64,000 nucleotides of DNA, taken from positions 42,607 through 106,606 of the forward strand of contig NZ_JBNMJV010000005.1 in assembly GCF_050874005.1 (NCBI RefSeq), given 5' to 3'. This stretch comes from Huintestinicola sp050874005 (GTDB taxonomy: Bacteria > Bacillota > Clostridia > Oscillospirales > Ruminococcaceae). The notes below the pieces were generated by a model, which saw only the letters and a program-made list of their open reading frames with translations, did not search any database and was not told where the DNA came from. Every line of letters begins with the position of its first letter. Within the stretch, counting starts at the first letter, position 1. A program made the position numbers and the translations under genes. This document shows positions 14,608-22,250 of the stretch, in pieces.

Positions 14608-16878
14608 TTTGCTCTCTGCCTCCTCAAGACTGCCATATCCGTACATCTTGACCGACCTCTCCATTATCATACGGGCAAGATTTTTCTCCTCATTGCTTAC
14701 CGAAACGATAAATCTTCCGTACAGCTTCAAGGTCATATCCGAATAAGTGGAAAGCTCGCCCCTGAGATAAGTCTCGTAAGAAGTCATAAAGGGAGTGTCC
14801 TCGTATGTGTGAATGACCCTCGCCTCACCTGCAAGCTTCGGGAACTGAGCCGCAAATTCCTCCATCCAGCCCACCTGAATGGAGATAATGGCTTCTCTGA
14901 GCGCCGCCTTTTCTTCGGAAATTTCGGGCAGACTTTCTTTTACCTCCGCAAATCTCGCAGGAGCGGTAGACTCCATCATATATCCGTACTTTTCACGAAT
15001 GGGGTTTCTGCCGTCCTCGAGAGCCGCCCTGAAATCAAGGAGCAGCGACCGCAAAAGCTCCTCACTCCAGCAGTAATACTGACTTCTCCGCATAATGGAA
15101 AAGGTCTCCCAGTCGTCCTGACAGTCGGCTCTGCCGCCCTCGTTCTGCACCTTGTCGAACCATTCCCACTCCATCGAGATTATTTCCTCGGAAATAATAA
15201 CTCTGTCCGCAAATGCGGAGACCTCCTCCGCAAGCTGAGGAAGATAATCCTCCTTGCTGTCCGTGATAAGCTGATGACCCACCTCGTCAGCCAAAATGCG
15301 GCATATTCCCTCAATGTTATTTTGAACATCAATACCACTTGAGATATCCCGTATCATTCCGGCAATTTCTCCGAGACGGGGGAGCTGCTCCGTACTCCTA
15401 AAAAGCCACTTGCAGTAAGGAGCAAATTTTTTACACAGTATATGCGCCGCCCGTGCCGCACTCTGCATAAAGTCGCTCAGAGCCACAAATGCCGCAGCAT
15501 TGTCTCCACGCTTTACCGCCCTGGGGTAATTGTACTGACCGCTCTGCCCCGCAAGAGCAAGCTGCTGAGCCAGCTTTTTGAGCCTTGCCGCCTCGGGCTG
15601 ACCCACTCTTATCCTTCTGCGGATATCCTCAAACTCACCCGAATAGTCCATATACACCTCGCCGTTCACAGCGCAGGCAAGCAGCGAGTCATCTGTACTA
15701 AGCCATTCCTCAAGCCCCTCGGGAACACGACCGCAGCCCGTAAATTTCCGCAGGAAATCGGAAATCCGCACAACACCCGTCCGACCCGTTCCGTGAGGTG
15801 TGATAAGCCGCTTCATACCCATATAAGTCTTGGGCAGCAGTTCATATGCCGCCTGCAGCTCCGTACCTATTTTGTCATAAGTCTCATCGTCAACCCATAT
15901 CACAAATGAAGGACCGAAATCGTGGTCAGCGGAAAGCTCATCATCAAACCCTAAGCATTCCGAACCCTCTCCCGCAAGTCCGCAGGCAATTTTGTCAAGA
16001 TACTCGGAGAAATTTCTTTTTAGCATTGGTCTGCCGAAGGCTTCAAAATACCTCCTGCAAAGTTCCGCACCCTTTAAAACGGGTCTGCCGCCCGACTTTT
16101 CATAAGCCGCCGACAGATTTCCCATAACCGTATCGTAAAAATTATTCCTGCCCATATGAAGCTCAATTTCCGATAAAGCCGCCTCATAATACTCCGCCGC
16201 TTCGGCATATTTTTCCTCATTAAAAAGTATGTCTCCCATAGCAGCTAAAGCTGCGCTGTAATGGAAATCGGAAGGAGACCGCCCCTTGAAAATTTCCATA
16301 GCGGGAGCAAGAATTTCCTTTGCCCTGCCGCAGTCGTGAAGCCTTATAAGGCATACCGCAAGGTTAGAACGGGAAATAGCCGAACGTATCTCACCGTCGG
16401 GGGAACGCTCCGCAATTTCCAGAGCATTTTCAAGGCAGCCCTTTGCTTCTTCCCACCTTCCTGCCTCCTGATGAAGCAGGGAGAGATTATTGTAATAGCT
16501 TGCAAACAGACCTTCCTCCTCGGGCAGCTTTGCAAGAATATTCCAAATTTTGTCATAATATTCATAAGCCTCGGACAGCTTTCCCGAAGCCCTGCACGCA
16601 TTTGCGGAATTGAGCAGCGCCGCACATCTTCGGGGCGTTTCCCCTTCCCCGATAATATCAAGCAGCTCCTCGGAGCGGCGGCAGCACTCGAGGGACTGCT
16701 CAAATTTTCCGCAGTCACGGTAAAATCCTGCCAGCTCGTTGTAAATTGTTATCTCAATATCCGTCCTGCCCTGGCTGTGTGCCTGCTCAAGACAGGCGTT
16801 CATATAATCCTCAGCCTCGTCAAGTCTGCACTCGTGAAGCAGTTCATCAATTTTCTGAAGTATCTCGTCCACGTTCAT
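14602..16878 (-). CDS. TPR protein with DUF4037 and DUF4125 domains
   Basis: A 758-residue cytoplasmic protein in three parts. Residues about 1-270 are tetratricopeptide repeats (A-L-L-N-S-A-N-A-C, Y-Y-N-N-L-S-L-L-H-Q-E-A-G, S-N-L-A-V-C-L units). Next comes a DUF4037-like part (about 300-500) with G-F-D-D-E-L-S-A-D-H-D-F-G-P-S-F, a nucleotidyltransferase-like signature. A DUF4125-like C-terminus follows (about 560-750) with E-W-F-D-K-V-Q-N-E-G-G-R-A and M-R-R-S-Q-Y-Y-C-W. The start is ATG at 16878 with AAGGAGG about 7 bases before it; a longer frame starts 30 bases earlier without a ribosome site. It is a single-gene unit next to the Fe-S operon. Nucleotidyl transfer is a suggestion from the fold signature only. 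Confidence 0.82.
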   Translation of the reverse strand: MNVDEILQKIDELLHECRLDEAEDYMNACLEQAHSQGRTDIEITIYNELAGFYRDCGKFEQSLECCRRSEELLDIIGEGETPRRCAALLNSANACRASGKLSEAYEYYDKIWNILAKLPEEEGLFASYYNNLSLLHQEAGRWEEAKGCLENALEIAERSPDGEIRSAISRSNLAVCLIRLHDCGRAKEILAPAMEIFKGRSPSDFHYSAALAAMGDILFNEEKYAEAAEYYEAALSEIELHMGRNNFYDTVMGNLSAAYEKSGGRPVLKGAELCRRYFEAFGRPMLKRNFSEYLDKIACGLAGEGSECLGFDDELSADHDFGPSFVIWVDDETYDKIGTELQAAYELLPKTYMGMKRLITPHGTGRTGVVRISDFLRKFTGCGRVPEGLEEWLSTDDSLLACAVNGEVYMDYSGEFEDIRRRIRVGQPEAARLKKLAQQLALAGQSGQYNYPRAVKRGDNAAAFVALSDFMQSAARAAHILCKKFAPYCKWLFRSTEQLPRLGEIAGMIRDISSGIDVQNNIEGICRILADEVGHQLITDSKEDYLPQLAEEVSAFADRVIISEEIISMEWEWFDKVQNEGGRADCQDDWETFSIMRRSQYYCWSEELLRSLLLDFRAALEDGRNPIREKYGYMMESTAPARFAEVKESLPEISEEKAALREAIISIQVGWMEEFAAQFPKLAGEARVIHTYEDTPFMTSYETYLRGELSTYSDMTLKLYGRFIVSVSNEEKNLARMIMERSVKMYGYGSLEEAESKA

Positions 16879-16932
16879 AAAACTACCTCCTTGAAAAATC
16901 GCCTGCACCCCAAAAGAGCGCAGGCGGAAAAC

Positions 16933-17853
16933 TCACTTCAAAAATCCGTCAATTATCTTCCTTTCCGCCTCTTCCTCGGTGAGACCGAGAGTACGGAGCT
17001 TGATTATCTGTTCACCTGCTATCTTGCCTATAGCCGCCTCGTGGATAAGTGAAGCGTCAAGGCTTGAAGCATTCAGAGCGGGAGCGGCGTTCACCCTGCC
17101 GTTGTCCGCAAGAATAGCGTCGCATTCGGAATGACCCGTGCAGCGGCAGTTACCGTTAATGACCGACTTGTACTCCTGAAAGGAATTTCCCTTTGCCACC
17201 GAACGTGAAACAAGGTCAACACCGCTGTCGTCACCGTCAAGGGTAACGTCAAAAACAGACCTTGCAGTCTCGCTTTTGTCGGTCATAAGCCTTTCTCTTA
17301 TCACAAGCTTAGCTCCTGCGCCAAGACGTGCGGAGGTGGAGCGGTCGGAGCTTGTAACGCCGCTTATCTGGATAGTGTCCATCTCCATATAGGAGTTTTC
17401 GCCCATAGTAACATCGGTAACGGGATTTATCCGCTTAGCGCCGCTGCCCTTGCCCGTACCGATGTGCTTTTCCTTGTAAAGCACCCTTGCATTTTTGCCG
17501 ATGAAGAAGCGGTGTATGCCGTTGTGCCTCGATTCCTCCTCGTCATCGCTGTGAACGCCGCAGCCTGCCACGATAATAACATCTGCCCCGTCCTCAACGA
17601 TAAAATCGTTGTATACAAGGTCGTCCACGCCGCCCTTTGTAATGCAGGCAGGGATATAAACCGTTTCCTTCTGAGCCTTTGCGCTTATCCTGATGACAAT
17701 GCCGGGGTTGTCGGTCTTAGGCTCTATCTTTATATTCTCCGAGGACTGCCTGCCTGCGCAGCCGCTGTCCTCTCTTATATTGTAAGCTCCCTTGAAGCTG
17801 CCTCCGTCCCAGTCGGAAACGACTTTAAGAAGCTGACCCGTGATCTCGTTCAT
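16933..17853 (-). CDS. smsB: SufB/SufD-like Fe-S scaffold protein of a minimal SUF (SMS) system
   Basis: A 306-residue SufBD-family protein, shorter than classical SufB (about 470). It has the beta-helix core with A-G-C-G-V-H, E-K-H-I-G-T-G-K-G-S-G-A-K-R-I-N-P and the C-terminal H-E-A-A-I-G-K-I region whose His is conserved. It also has the G-L-T-E-E-E-A-E-R-K-I-I-D-G-F tail of SufB/D. Together with the ATPase it assembles Fe-S clusters on a scaffold. It starts 4 bases after the ATPase stop, with GAGGAA upstream. No sufS, sufU or sufD lies beside it, so this is the two-gene arrangement described as SMS; the symbol follows that naming. Confidence 0.85.
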   Translation of the reverse strand: MNEITGQLLKVVSDWDGGSFKGAYNIREDSGCAGRQSSENIKIEPKTDNPGIVIRISAKAQKETVYIPACITKGGVDDLVYNDFIVEDGADVIIVAGCGVHSDDEEESRHNGIHRFFIGKNARVLYKEKHIGTGKGSGAKRINPVTDVTMGENSYMEMDTIQISGVTSSDRSTSARLGAGAKLVIRERLMTDKSETARSVFDVTLDGDDSGVDLVSRSVAKGNSFQEYKSVINGNCRCTGHSECDAILADNGRVNAAPALNASSLDASLIHEAAIGKIAGEQIIKLRTLGLTEEEAERKIIDGFLK

Positions 17854-17856
17854 AGT

Positions 17857-18591
17857 TTAACATTCCTCTTTTCTTGTCCTGCCCAAAGGACATTTTGACT
17901 TTGTATCGCCCTTTAAGATACGGGGCAGAATGTCCTCTCTGCTGCCCTGCGCCGTGACCTTGCCGTCGGCAATGACCGCAATGTGATCGGCTATCTCCAT
18001 TATCCTTTCCTGATGGGAAATTACCAGCAGGGAGCGGCTGCCCTCGCTTTTGAGCCGTTCAAATGCGCTGATAAGATTAGAAAAGCTCCACAGGTCAATG
18101 CCTGCCTCGGGCTCGTCAAAAACCAGCATATCCGCATTTTTCCTTGCAAGCACCGTAGCTATCTCAATGCGCTTGCTCTCGCCGCCCGAAAGACTTGAGT
18201 CCGCCTCTCTGTCCATATATTCCCTTGCGCACAGTCCCACTTCTCCGAGAAGGGAGCAGATCCTTTCTTCGCTGAGCTTTTCCTCGGCGGAAAGCTCCAG
18301 CAGGTCTCTTACGGTAAGCCCCTTAAATCTCACAGGCTGCTGAAATGCATATGCAACGCCCTTTTTCGCCCTTTCGGTAATGTCCAGGGAGGTGATGTTC
18401 TCCCCGTTTAAAATAATGCTGCCGCCGCAGGGCTCGTACAGACCTGCGATTATCTTTGCAAGAGAGGTTTTTCCCCCTCCGTTTGGACCCGTTACAACAG
18501 TAAGCTTTCCGTCGGGAACGGTAAGGTCGATGCCTTTCAGTATCTCTTCGCCCTCGGGAAGCCGCCAGCGTATATCTTTAAGTTCGAGCAT
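17857..18591 (-). CDS. smsC: SufC-like Fe-S assembly ATPase
   Basis: The cytoplasmic ABC-type ATPase that powers Fe-S cluster assembly with the SufB-like partner. The 244-residue product has Walker A G-P-N-G-G-G-K-T-S, the Q-loop with A-F-Q-Q-P-V-R-F, signature L-S-G-G-E-S-K-R-I-E and Walker B M-L-V-F-D-E-P-E-A-G-I-D-L, all as in SufC. The ATG at 18591 begins M-L-E-L-K-D-I, the normal SufC N-terminus, and has GGAAG upstream. An in-frame extension to 18660 lacks a ribosome site and is rejected. It is driven by the strong promoter at 18666-18694. Confidence 0.9.
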   Translation of the reverse strand: MLELKDIRWRLPEGEEILKGIDLTVPDGKLTVVTGPNGGGKTSLAKIIAGLYEPCGGSIILNGENITSLDITERAKKGVAYAFQQPVRFKGLTVRDLLELSAEEKLSEERICSLLGEVGLCAREYMDREADSSLSGGESKRIEIATVLARKNADMLVFDEPEAGIDLWSFSNLISAFERLKSEGSRSLLVISHQERIMEIADHIAVIADGKVTAQGSREDILPRILKGDTKSKCPLGRTRKEEC

Positions 18592-18665
18592 TTTTTTCTT
18601 CCTTTCGTTATATATGTGTATCTCTCCGCCGAAGGCCGAGAGACAGTAATTTCTTTCCAAGTATA

Positions 18666-18694
18666 ATTATACTATGCAGATATAATTTTGTCAA
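18666..18694 (-). promoter_or_regulatory. Sigma-A promoter of smsC-smsB
   Basis: Minus strand: TTGACA (18689-18694), 17 bp, TATAAT (18666-18671). The 70-nt leader holds a hairpin (TCTCTC pairing GAGAGA near 18622-18645) ahead of the start codon. Confidence 0.9.
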
Positions 18695-18793
18695 TATAGG
18701 GAGCCTGCAGAAAGTATGAATATAGTGTTAATCGCCGCTTCTCCGATAAATACCTTTTTGATACGGACAATGAATATTCTTTAAATATTTTTC

Positions 18794-18822
18794 TTGACTT
18801 TCATAAAAAAATATGGTACTAT
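18794..18822 (+). promoter_or_regulatory. Sigma-A promoter of the lipoprotein gene at 18979
   Basis: TTGACT (18794-18799), 17 bp, TACTAT (18817-18822). The roughly 150-nt leader contains an inverted repeat (CTGTGC with GCACAG, about 18849-18886) but no recognisable riboswitch. Confidence 0.7.
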
Positions 18823-18978
18823 TTATTATGCTTTAGAGCTTGACATAGCTGTGCGTTCAGGCGCTGTGCCGCAGGAGATGCACAGCAGTATTATTGCAAA
18901 CGACAGCAGCAATTAACGTCTCGTGTCTCCGATTTTTGAGAGAACGTTTACAAACTGAGATCAAGGAGGAAAAATTTT

Positions 18979-19935
18979 ATGAAAAAAAGTATTATAACAA
19001 CGGCGATGGCTTTGGGAATGGCGCTGCTGTGCTGCAGCTGCGGAGGCTCGGGTACAGCGGAGCAGTCCCCACAGACCGATAATACAGTTCAGAGCGCAGA
19101 GAATGTACAGACTCAGGATAATGCAGTTCCTTCTTTTATCTCCGAGGCTGAAGCCGCAAACAGGCTGGACGCTCTGGTTGAAAAGTACGGCAAAACAGCG
19201 GTAAAGACAGACTATTTATTTAAGGACGGCACCACGTCAAGCGAATATTATTATAAAGACGCAGAACGTTATGTTTACGAGTTAGGAGACTATGTGTATA
19301 TCGACGAAGACGGTGAGATATACGGCTTTGATGACAATGTTTCGCTGCCGTTCAGAACGATATTTGTAGGCGATGGCTGTTATGAAGAATACAGGAGCGC
19401 AGCAGAGCTGGCAGAAGTATTCCAGTATGGAGAAACCGAAGAGATCACATCGCAGAAAACGGAAAACGGTGTAACTGTTATTGAGAGCACTTATCCTAAG
19501 GAAGCAGATACTGCGTTTTATGCATCGCTTGGATATACCGATGACGAGGTAGACAGCTACAAATACGTATATGAATTTGATGAAAGCACAAAGGAGCTTA
19601 AAAGCTTAAGATCATATATTGTGAAAGACGGACAGGATAGTCTTATTATTGATATGGTCATTGTTCCCGACTGTGAGGAATATGTTCCCGATGAACAGCT
19701 GCGTGCGGAAATTTTCGGCGATGACAGCAGAACGCTGACAGTTATTGCAGCTCCCGGTACAGATGATGAAAAAACATTTACTCAGACAGTCAAAAAGGGC
19801 AGCGCTATCCAGGTCGTTGCGTCTTTGATATATGAGCAGAAGCTCTATACCGATAAGGAATGTACCGTAGAATTATCCGATGACGGATTAGACAGAATGG
19901 CAGATCAGACAGTTTATATGAAGAAAGCAGAGTGA
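18979..19935 (+). CDS. Lipoprotein of unknown function
   Basis: A 318-residue protein with a 20-residue signal peptide ending in a cysteine cluster (L-L-C-C-S-C-G-G), so it should be lipid-anchored outside the membrane. A Gln/Thr/Asn-rich linker follows to about residue 50. The rest is acidic and Tyr-rich (Y-V-Y-E-L-G-D-Y-V-Y-I-D-E-D-G-E-I), and the C-terminus (K-T-F-T-Q-T-V-K-K-G-S-A-I, Y-T-D-K-E-C-T) resembles a Listeria-Bacteroides-type beta repeat. AAGGAGG precedes the ATG. It is a single-gene unit with its own promoter and terminator. Function is unknown. Confidence 0.75.
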   Translation: MKKSIITTAMALGMALLCCSCGGSGTAEQSPQTDNTVQSAENVQTQDNAVPSFISEAEAANRLDALVEKYGKTAVKTDYLFKDGTTSSEYYYKDAERYVYELGDYVYIDEDGEIYGFDDNVSLPFRTIFVGDGCYEEYRSAAELAEVFQYGETEEITSQKTENGVTVIESTYPKEADTAFYASLGYTDDEVDSYKYVYEFDESTKELKSLRSYIVKDGQDSLIIDMVIVPDCEEYVPDEQLRAEIFGDDSRTLTVIAAPGTDDEKTFTQTVKKGSAIQVVASLIYEQKLYTDKECTVELSDDGLDRMADQTVYMKKAE

Positions 19936-19970
19936 CGTGCTGAACTGACGTCGGAAAGAAATTTTATACA

Positions 19971-20006
19971 AAGCGGCTGAGAGCGATCTCTGCCGCTTCT
20001 TTTTTC
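19971..20006 (+). terminator. Intrinsic terminator after the lipoprotein gene
   Basis: AAGCGGC (19971-19977) pairs with GCCGCTT (19992-19998), with an inner GAGA/TCTC pairing, followed by C-T6. Confidence 0.9.
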
Positions 20007-20113
20007 AATAAATATTTTCCGAAAAAACTTTGCAAATATCTATTCCATTTTGAGAAAAAATATGATATAATTACAATATCTATAAATTTGCAGGCAAATC
20101 GGGAGAAACAAAA

Positions 20114-21544
20114 ATGAACAAATACAAAAAGCTAATGGGCAACACGCTTATATTCGGCATAGGCAGCTTCGGAGCAAAGTTCCTGGGCTTCTTTATGACA
20201 ATGCTCTACACCCGCTGTATGACCGAGGCGGAGTATTCAACGGCGGATCTTCTTTATAATACGGTAAACGTCCTTGTTCCGCTGGTAACGTTCAGTATGG
20301 CGGACGCCGTGATACGTTTCGGAATGGATAAGGACTATGACCCCCGAAAGGTCTTTACGGGAGCGAACGTCAGCGTGCTTCTCGGTATGACTATCTTTAT
20401 GCTCTTTACCCCCTTCATCGGGAAGAACGAAACTATCGGTGCATATACCTTCCTGCTATACATTTACTGCTATTTCTCCTGCTTCAGGCAGATGGCTTCG
20501 CAGTTTGTGAGAGCAAGAGGATACGTAAAGCTTTTCGCTGCCGACGGAATACTCACCGTCCTTGTGCAGGTCATAAGCAACCTGGTTCTCATATGGGGCT
20601 TGAAGCTTGGTGTCACAGGCTATGTGGTCTCCTTTGTTATCTCCGACGTAAGCTCCCTGCTTTTCCTTACAGCTGTTGCAGGGCTTCACAAATATGTTGA
20701 CGCATTTTATATCGACAAAAATGTTATAAAGGAAATGCTGAGATTTTCCGCTCCTCTTATCCCTACCTATCTTCTCTGGTGGGTGACTTCCGCTTCGGAC
20801 AGATGGTTTGTCATCAATATGGTGGGAGAAACGGAAAACGGTATCTATTCCATTGCCTATAAGCTCCCCACCCTCCTTATGCTTGTTACCACAATGTTCT
20901 ATCAGGCGTGGCAGATGTCCTCCATCGAGGAGCGCAACAGCAGAGGTCTGGGAACATTCTACGAGACCGTGTTCGGGGCATATTCCTCTCTGCTCTATAT
21001 CGCCGCCGCAGGACTTATTATGCTCTGTAAGCCCCTTACCCTTATCCTTACGGGAACCGCCGAGGGAAGCCGTTTTAAAGAGGCGCAGACCTTTACTCCC
21101 GTGCTCATAATCGCAATGGTATTCCAGTGCTTCTGTCAGTTTCTTTCATCGGTCTACACCACCAAAAAGCGCTCGGTAAATTCCTGCGCCACAGCCTTTG
21201 TTGCCGCTGCTGTGAATATAATCCTTAATTTCCTGCTCATACCTCAGTACGGCGTCTGGGGAGCGGCAATTGCCACCGCAGCGTCCTATTTCGCCTGCTT
21301 TGCGGTCAGACTTTTTGACGCAAGAAAGTTTATATTCTTTAAGGTGGATTATTTCCGCTTTCTGGTAAATACTGTAATAATCCTTTTTATGTGCATCATC
21401 ACCGCAAAACAGCCAAGCGTTTACTGGGTAGGACTTATCCTTGGCTTTATAGTGTGCCTTGTGTACAATTTTGACGCTATCATCAAGACCCTGCGGAAGC
21501 TCCTCAGCCGCACCGACAGATCAAACCGGAATGCGGCTCAGTAA
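20114..21544 (+). CDS. Polysaccharide/oligosaccharide flippase (MOP superfamily)
   Basis: A 476-residue protein with about 12-14 membrane segments and the N-terminus of Wzx/MurJ-like flippases (N-T-L-I-F-G-I-G-S-F-G-A-K-F-L-G-F). It keeps the central R-F-S-A-P-L-I-P-T-Y-L-L-W-W and the C-terminal polysaccharide-biosynthesis pattern A-A-A-V-N-I-I-L-N-F-L-L-I-P-Q-Y-G-V-W-G-A-A. Such proteins flip lipid-linked sugars across the membrane for capsule or wall polymers. GGGAGAAA precedes the ATG. No glycosyltransferase genes are nearby. The next gene starts inside its 3' end. Confidence 0.9.
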   Translation: MNKYKKLMGNTLIFGIGSFGAKFLGFFMTMLYTRCMTEAEYSTADLLYNTVNVLVPLVTFSMADAVIRFGMDKDYDPRKVFTGANVSVLLGMTIFMLFTPFIGKNETIGAYTFLLYIYCYFSCFRQMASQFVRARGYVKLFAADGILTVLVQVISNLVLIWGLKLGVTGYVVSFVISDVSSLLFLTAVAGLHKYVDAFYIDKNVIKEMLRFSAPLIPTYLLWWVTSASDRWFVINMVGETENGIYSIAYKLPTLLMLVTTMFYQAWQMSSIEERNSRGLGTFYETVFGAYSSLLYIAAAGLIMLCKPLTLILTGTAEGSRFKEAQTFTPVLIIAMVFQCFCQFLSSVYTTKKRSVNSCATAFVAAAVNIILNFLLIPQYGVWGAAIATAASYFACFAVRLFDARKFIFFKVDYFRFLVNTVIILFMCIITAKQPSVYWVGLILGFIVCLVYNFDAIIKTLRKLLSRTDRSNRNAAQ

Positions 21545-22121
21545 TATTTCCAAAGCCTACGGGGACATCATCGTTTTCGACGATCTCTCCGCAGAGCTTC
21601 CGAACGGCGCAGTTACGCAGATATCGGGGGAGTCGGGCTGCGGCAAGACAACTCTCCTGCGGATAATTGCAGGTTTTGAGGACTATTCGGGGGAGATAAC
21701 CGACCGTACCCCCGGCAAAATATCCGCCGTATTTCAGGAGGACAGACTTTTCGAGGAGCTTTCCGCCCTTGAAAACTGTTATCTTGTACTGCACGGCAAG
21801 CCGCATTTTGATATTGTCGAAGCTCTTGTTTCCACAGGGCTTTCACGTGAGGACATATCCCGTCCCGTAAAGGAGCTTTCGGGAGGAATGAAGCGGAGAA
21901 CGGCGATAGTCCGTTCTCTCTGTGCCGATTTCGGCATACTGCTGCTTGATGAGCCATTCAAGGGCATAGACCCGGATAACAAGCTGAAAACCGCCGCTCT
22001 TATCGAAGCATATACAAAGGGCAGAACGGTTCTTCTCGTGACCCACGATACAGCCGATATCCCACTTAAAACCGACGGCGTTCTGAGCCTTCGGGGGATA
22101 AGTAAAAATGCACAAAAATAA
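21531..22121 (+). CDS. Orphan ABC transporter ATPase (nitrate/sulfonate/taurine type)
   Basis: A 196-residue ATPase. It has Walker A G-E-S-G-C-G-K-T-T-L-L-R-I-I-A-G, a Q-loop A-V-F-Q-E-D-R-L-F, signature L-S-G-G-M-K-R-R-T-A, Walker B I-L-L-L-D-E-P-F-K-G-I-D and the switch H in L-V-T-H-D. The F-Q-E-D-R-L wording is typical of SsuB/TauB-like importers. It starts at ATG 21531, 14 bases inside the flippase stop, and so depends on flippase translation. It is shorter than usual (about 240-260). No permease or binding protein adjoins it, so its partner is elsewhere or the pairing with the flippase is accidental. Confidence 0.85.
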   Translation: MRLSNISKAYGDIIVFDDLSAELPNGAVTQISGESGCGKTTLLRIIAGFEDYSGEITDRTPGKISAVFQEDRLFEELSALENCYLVLHGKPHFDIVEALVSTGLSREDISRPVKELSGGMKRRTAIVRSLCADFGILLLDEPFKGIDPDNKLKTAALIEAYTKGRTVLLVTHDTADIPLKTDGVLSLRGISKNAQK

Positions 22122-22133
22122 TTTTGAAATTTT

Positions 22134-22185
22134 ACGGGAATTTTCATAGAAAATGTCATTTTCTATGGACATTCCCGTATTTTTG
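22134..22185 (+). terminator. Intrinsic terminator after the ABC ATPase gene
   Basis: A long stem (ACGGGAAT at 22134-22141 with ATTCCCGT at 22171-22178, plus an inner CATAGAAAAT/ATTTTCTATG pairing), followed by A-T5. Its 3' arm contains the -35 box of the next gene. Confidence 0.88.
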
Positions 22186-22194
22186 TGCTACAAT
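22166..22194 (+). promoter_or_regulatory. Promoter of the fibronectin-III protein gene, embedded in the terminator
   Basis: TGGACA (22166-22171), 17 bp, TACAAT (22189-22194) preceded by TGTGC. The -35 box is part of the terminator stem. Confidence 0.72.
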
Positions 22195-22250
22195 ATATAT
22201 GTATAACTATCGTTATTTACATATATTTACATAGATAGGACGGTCTGGTT

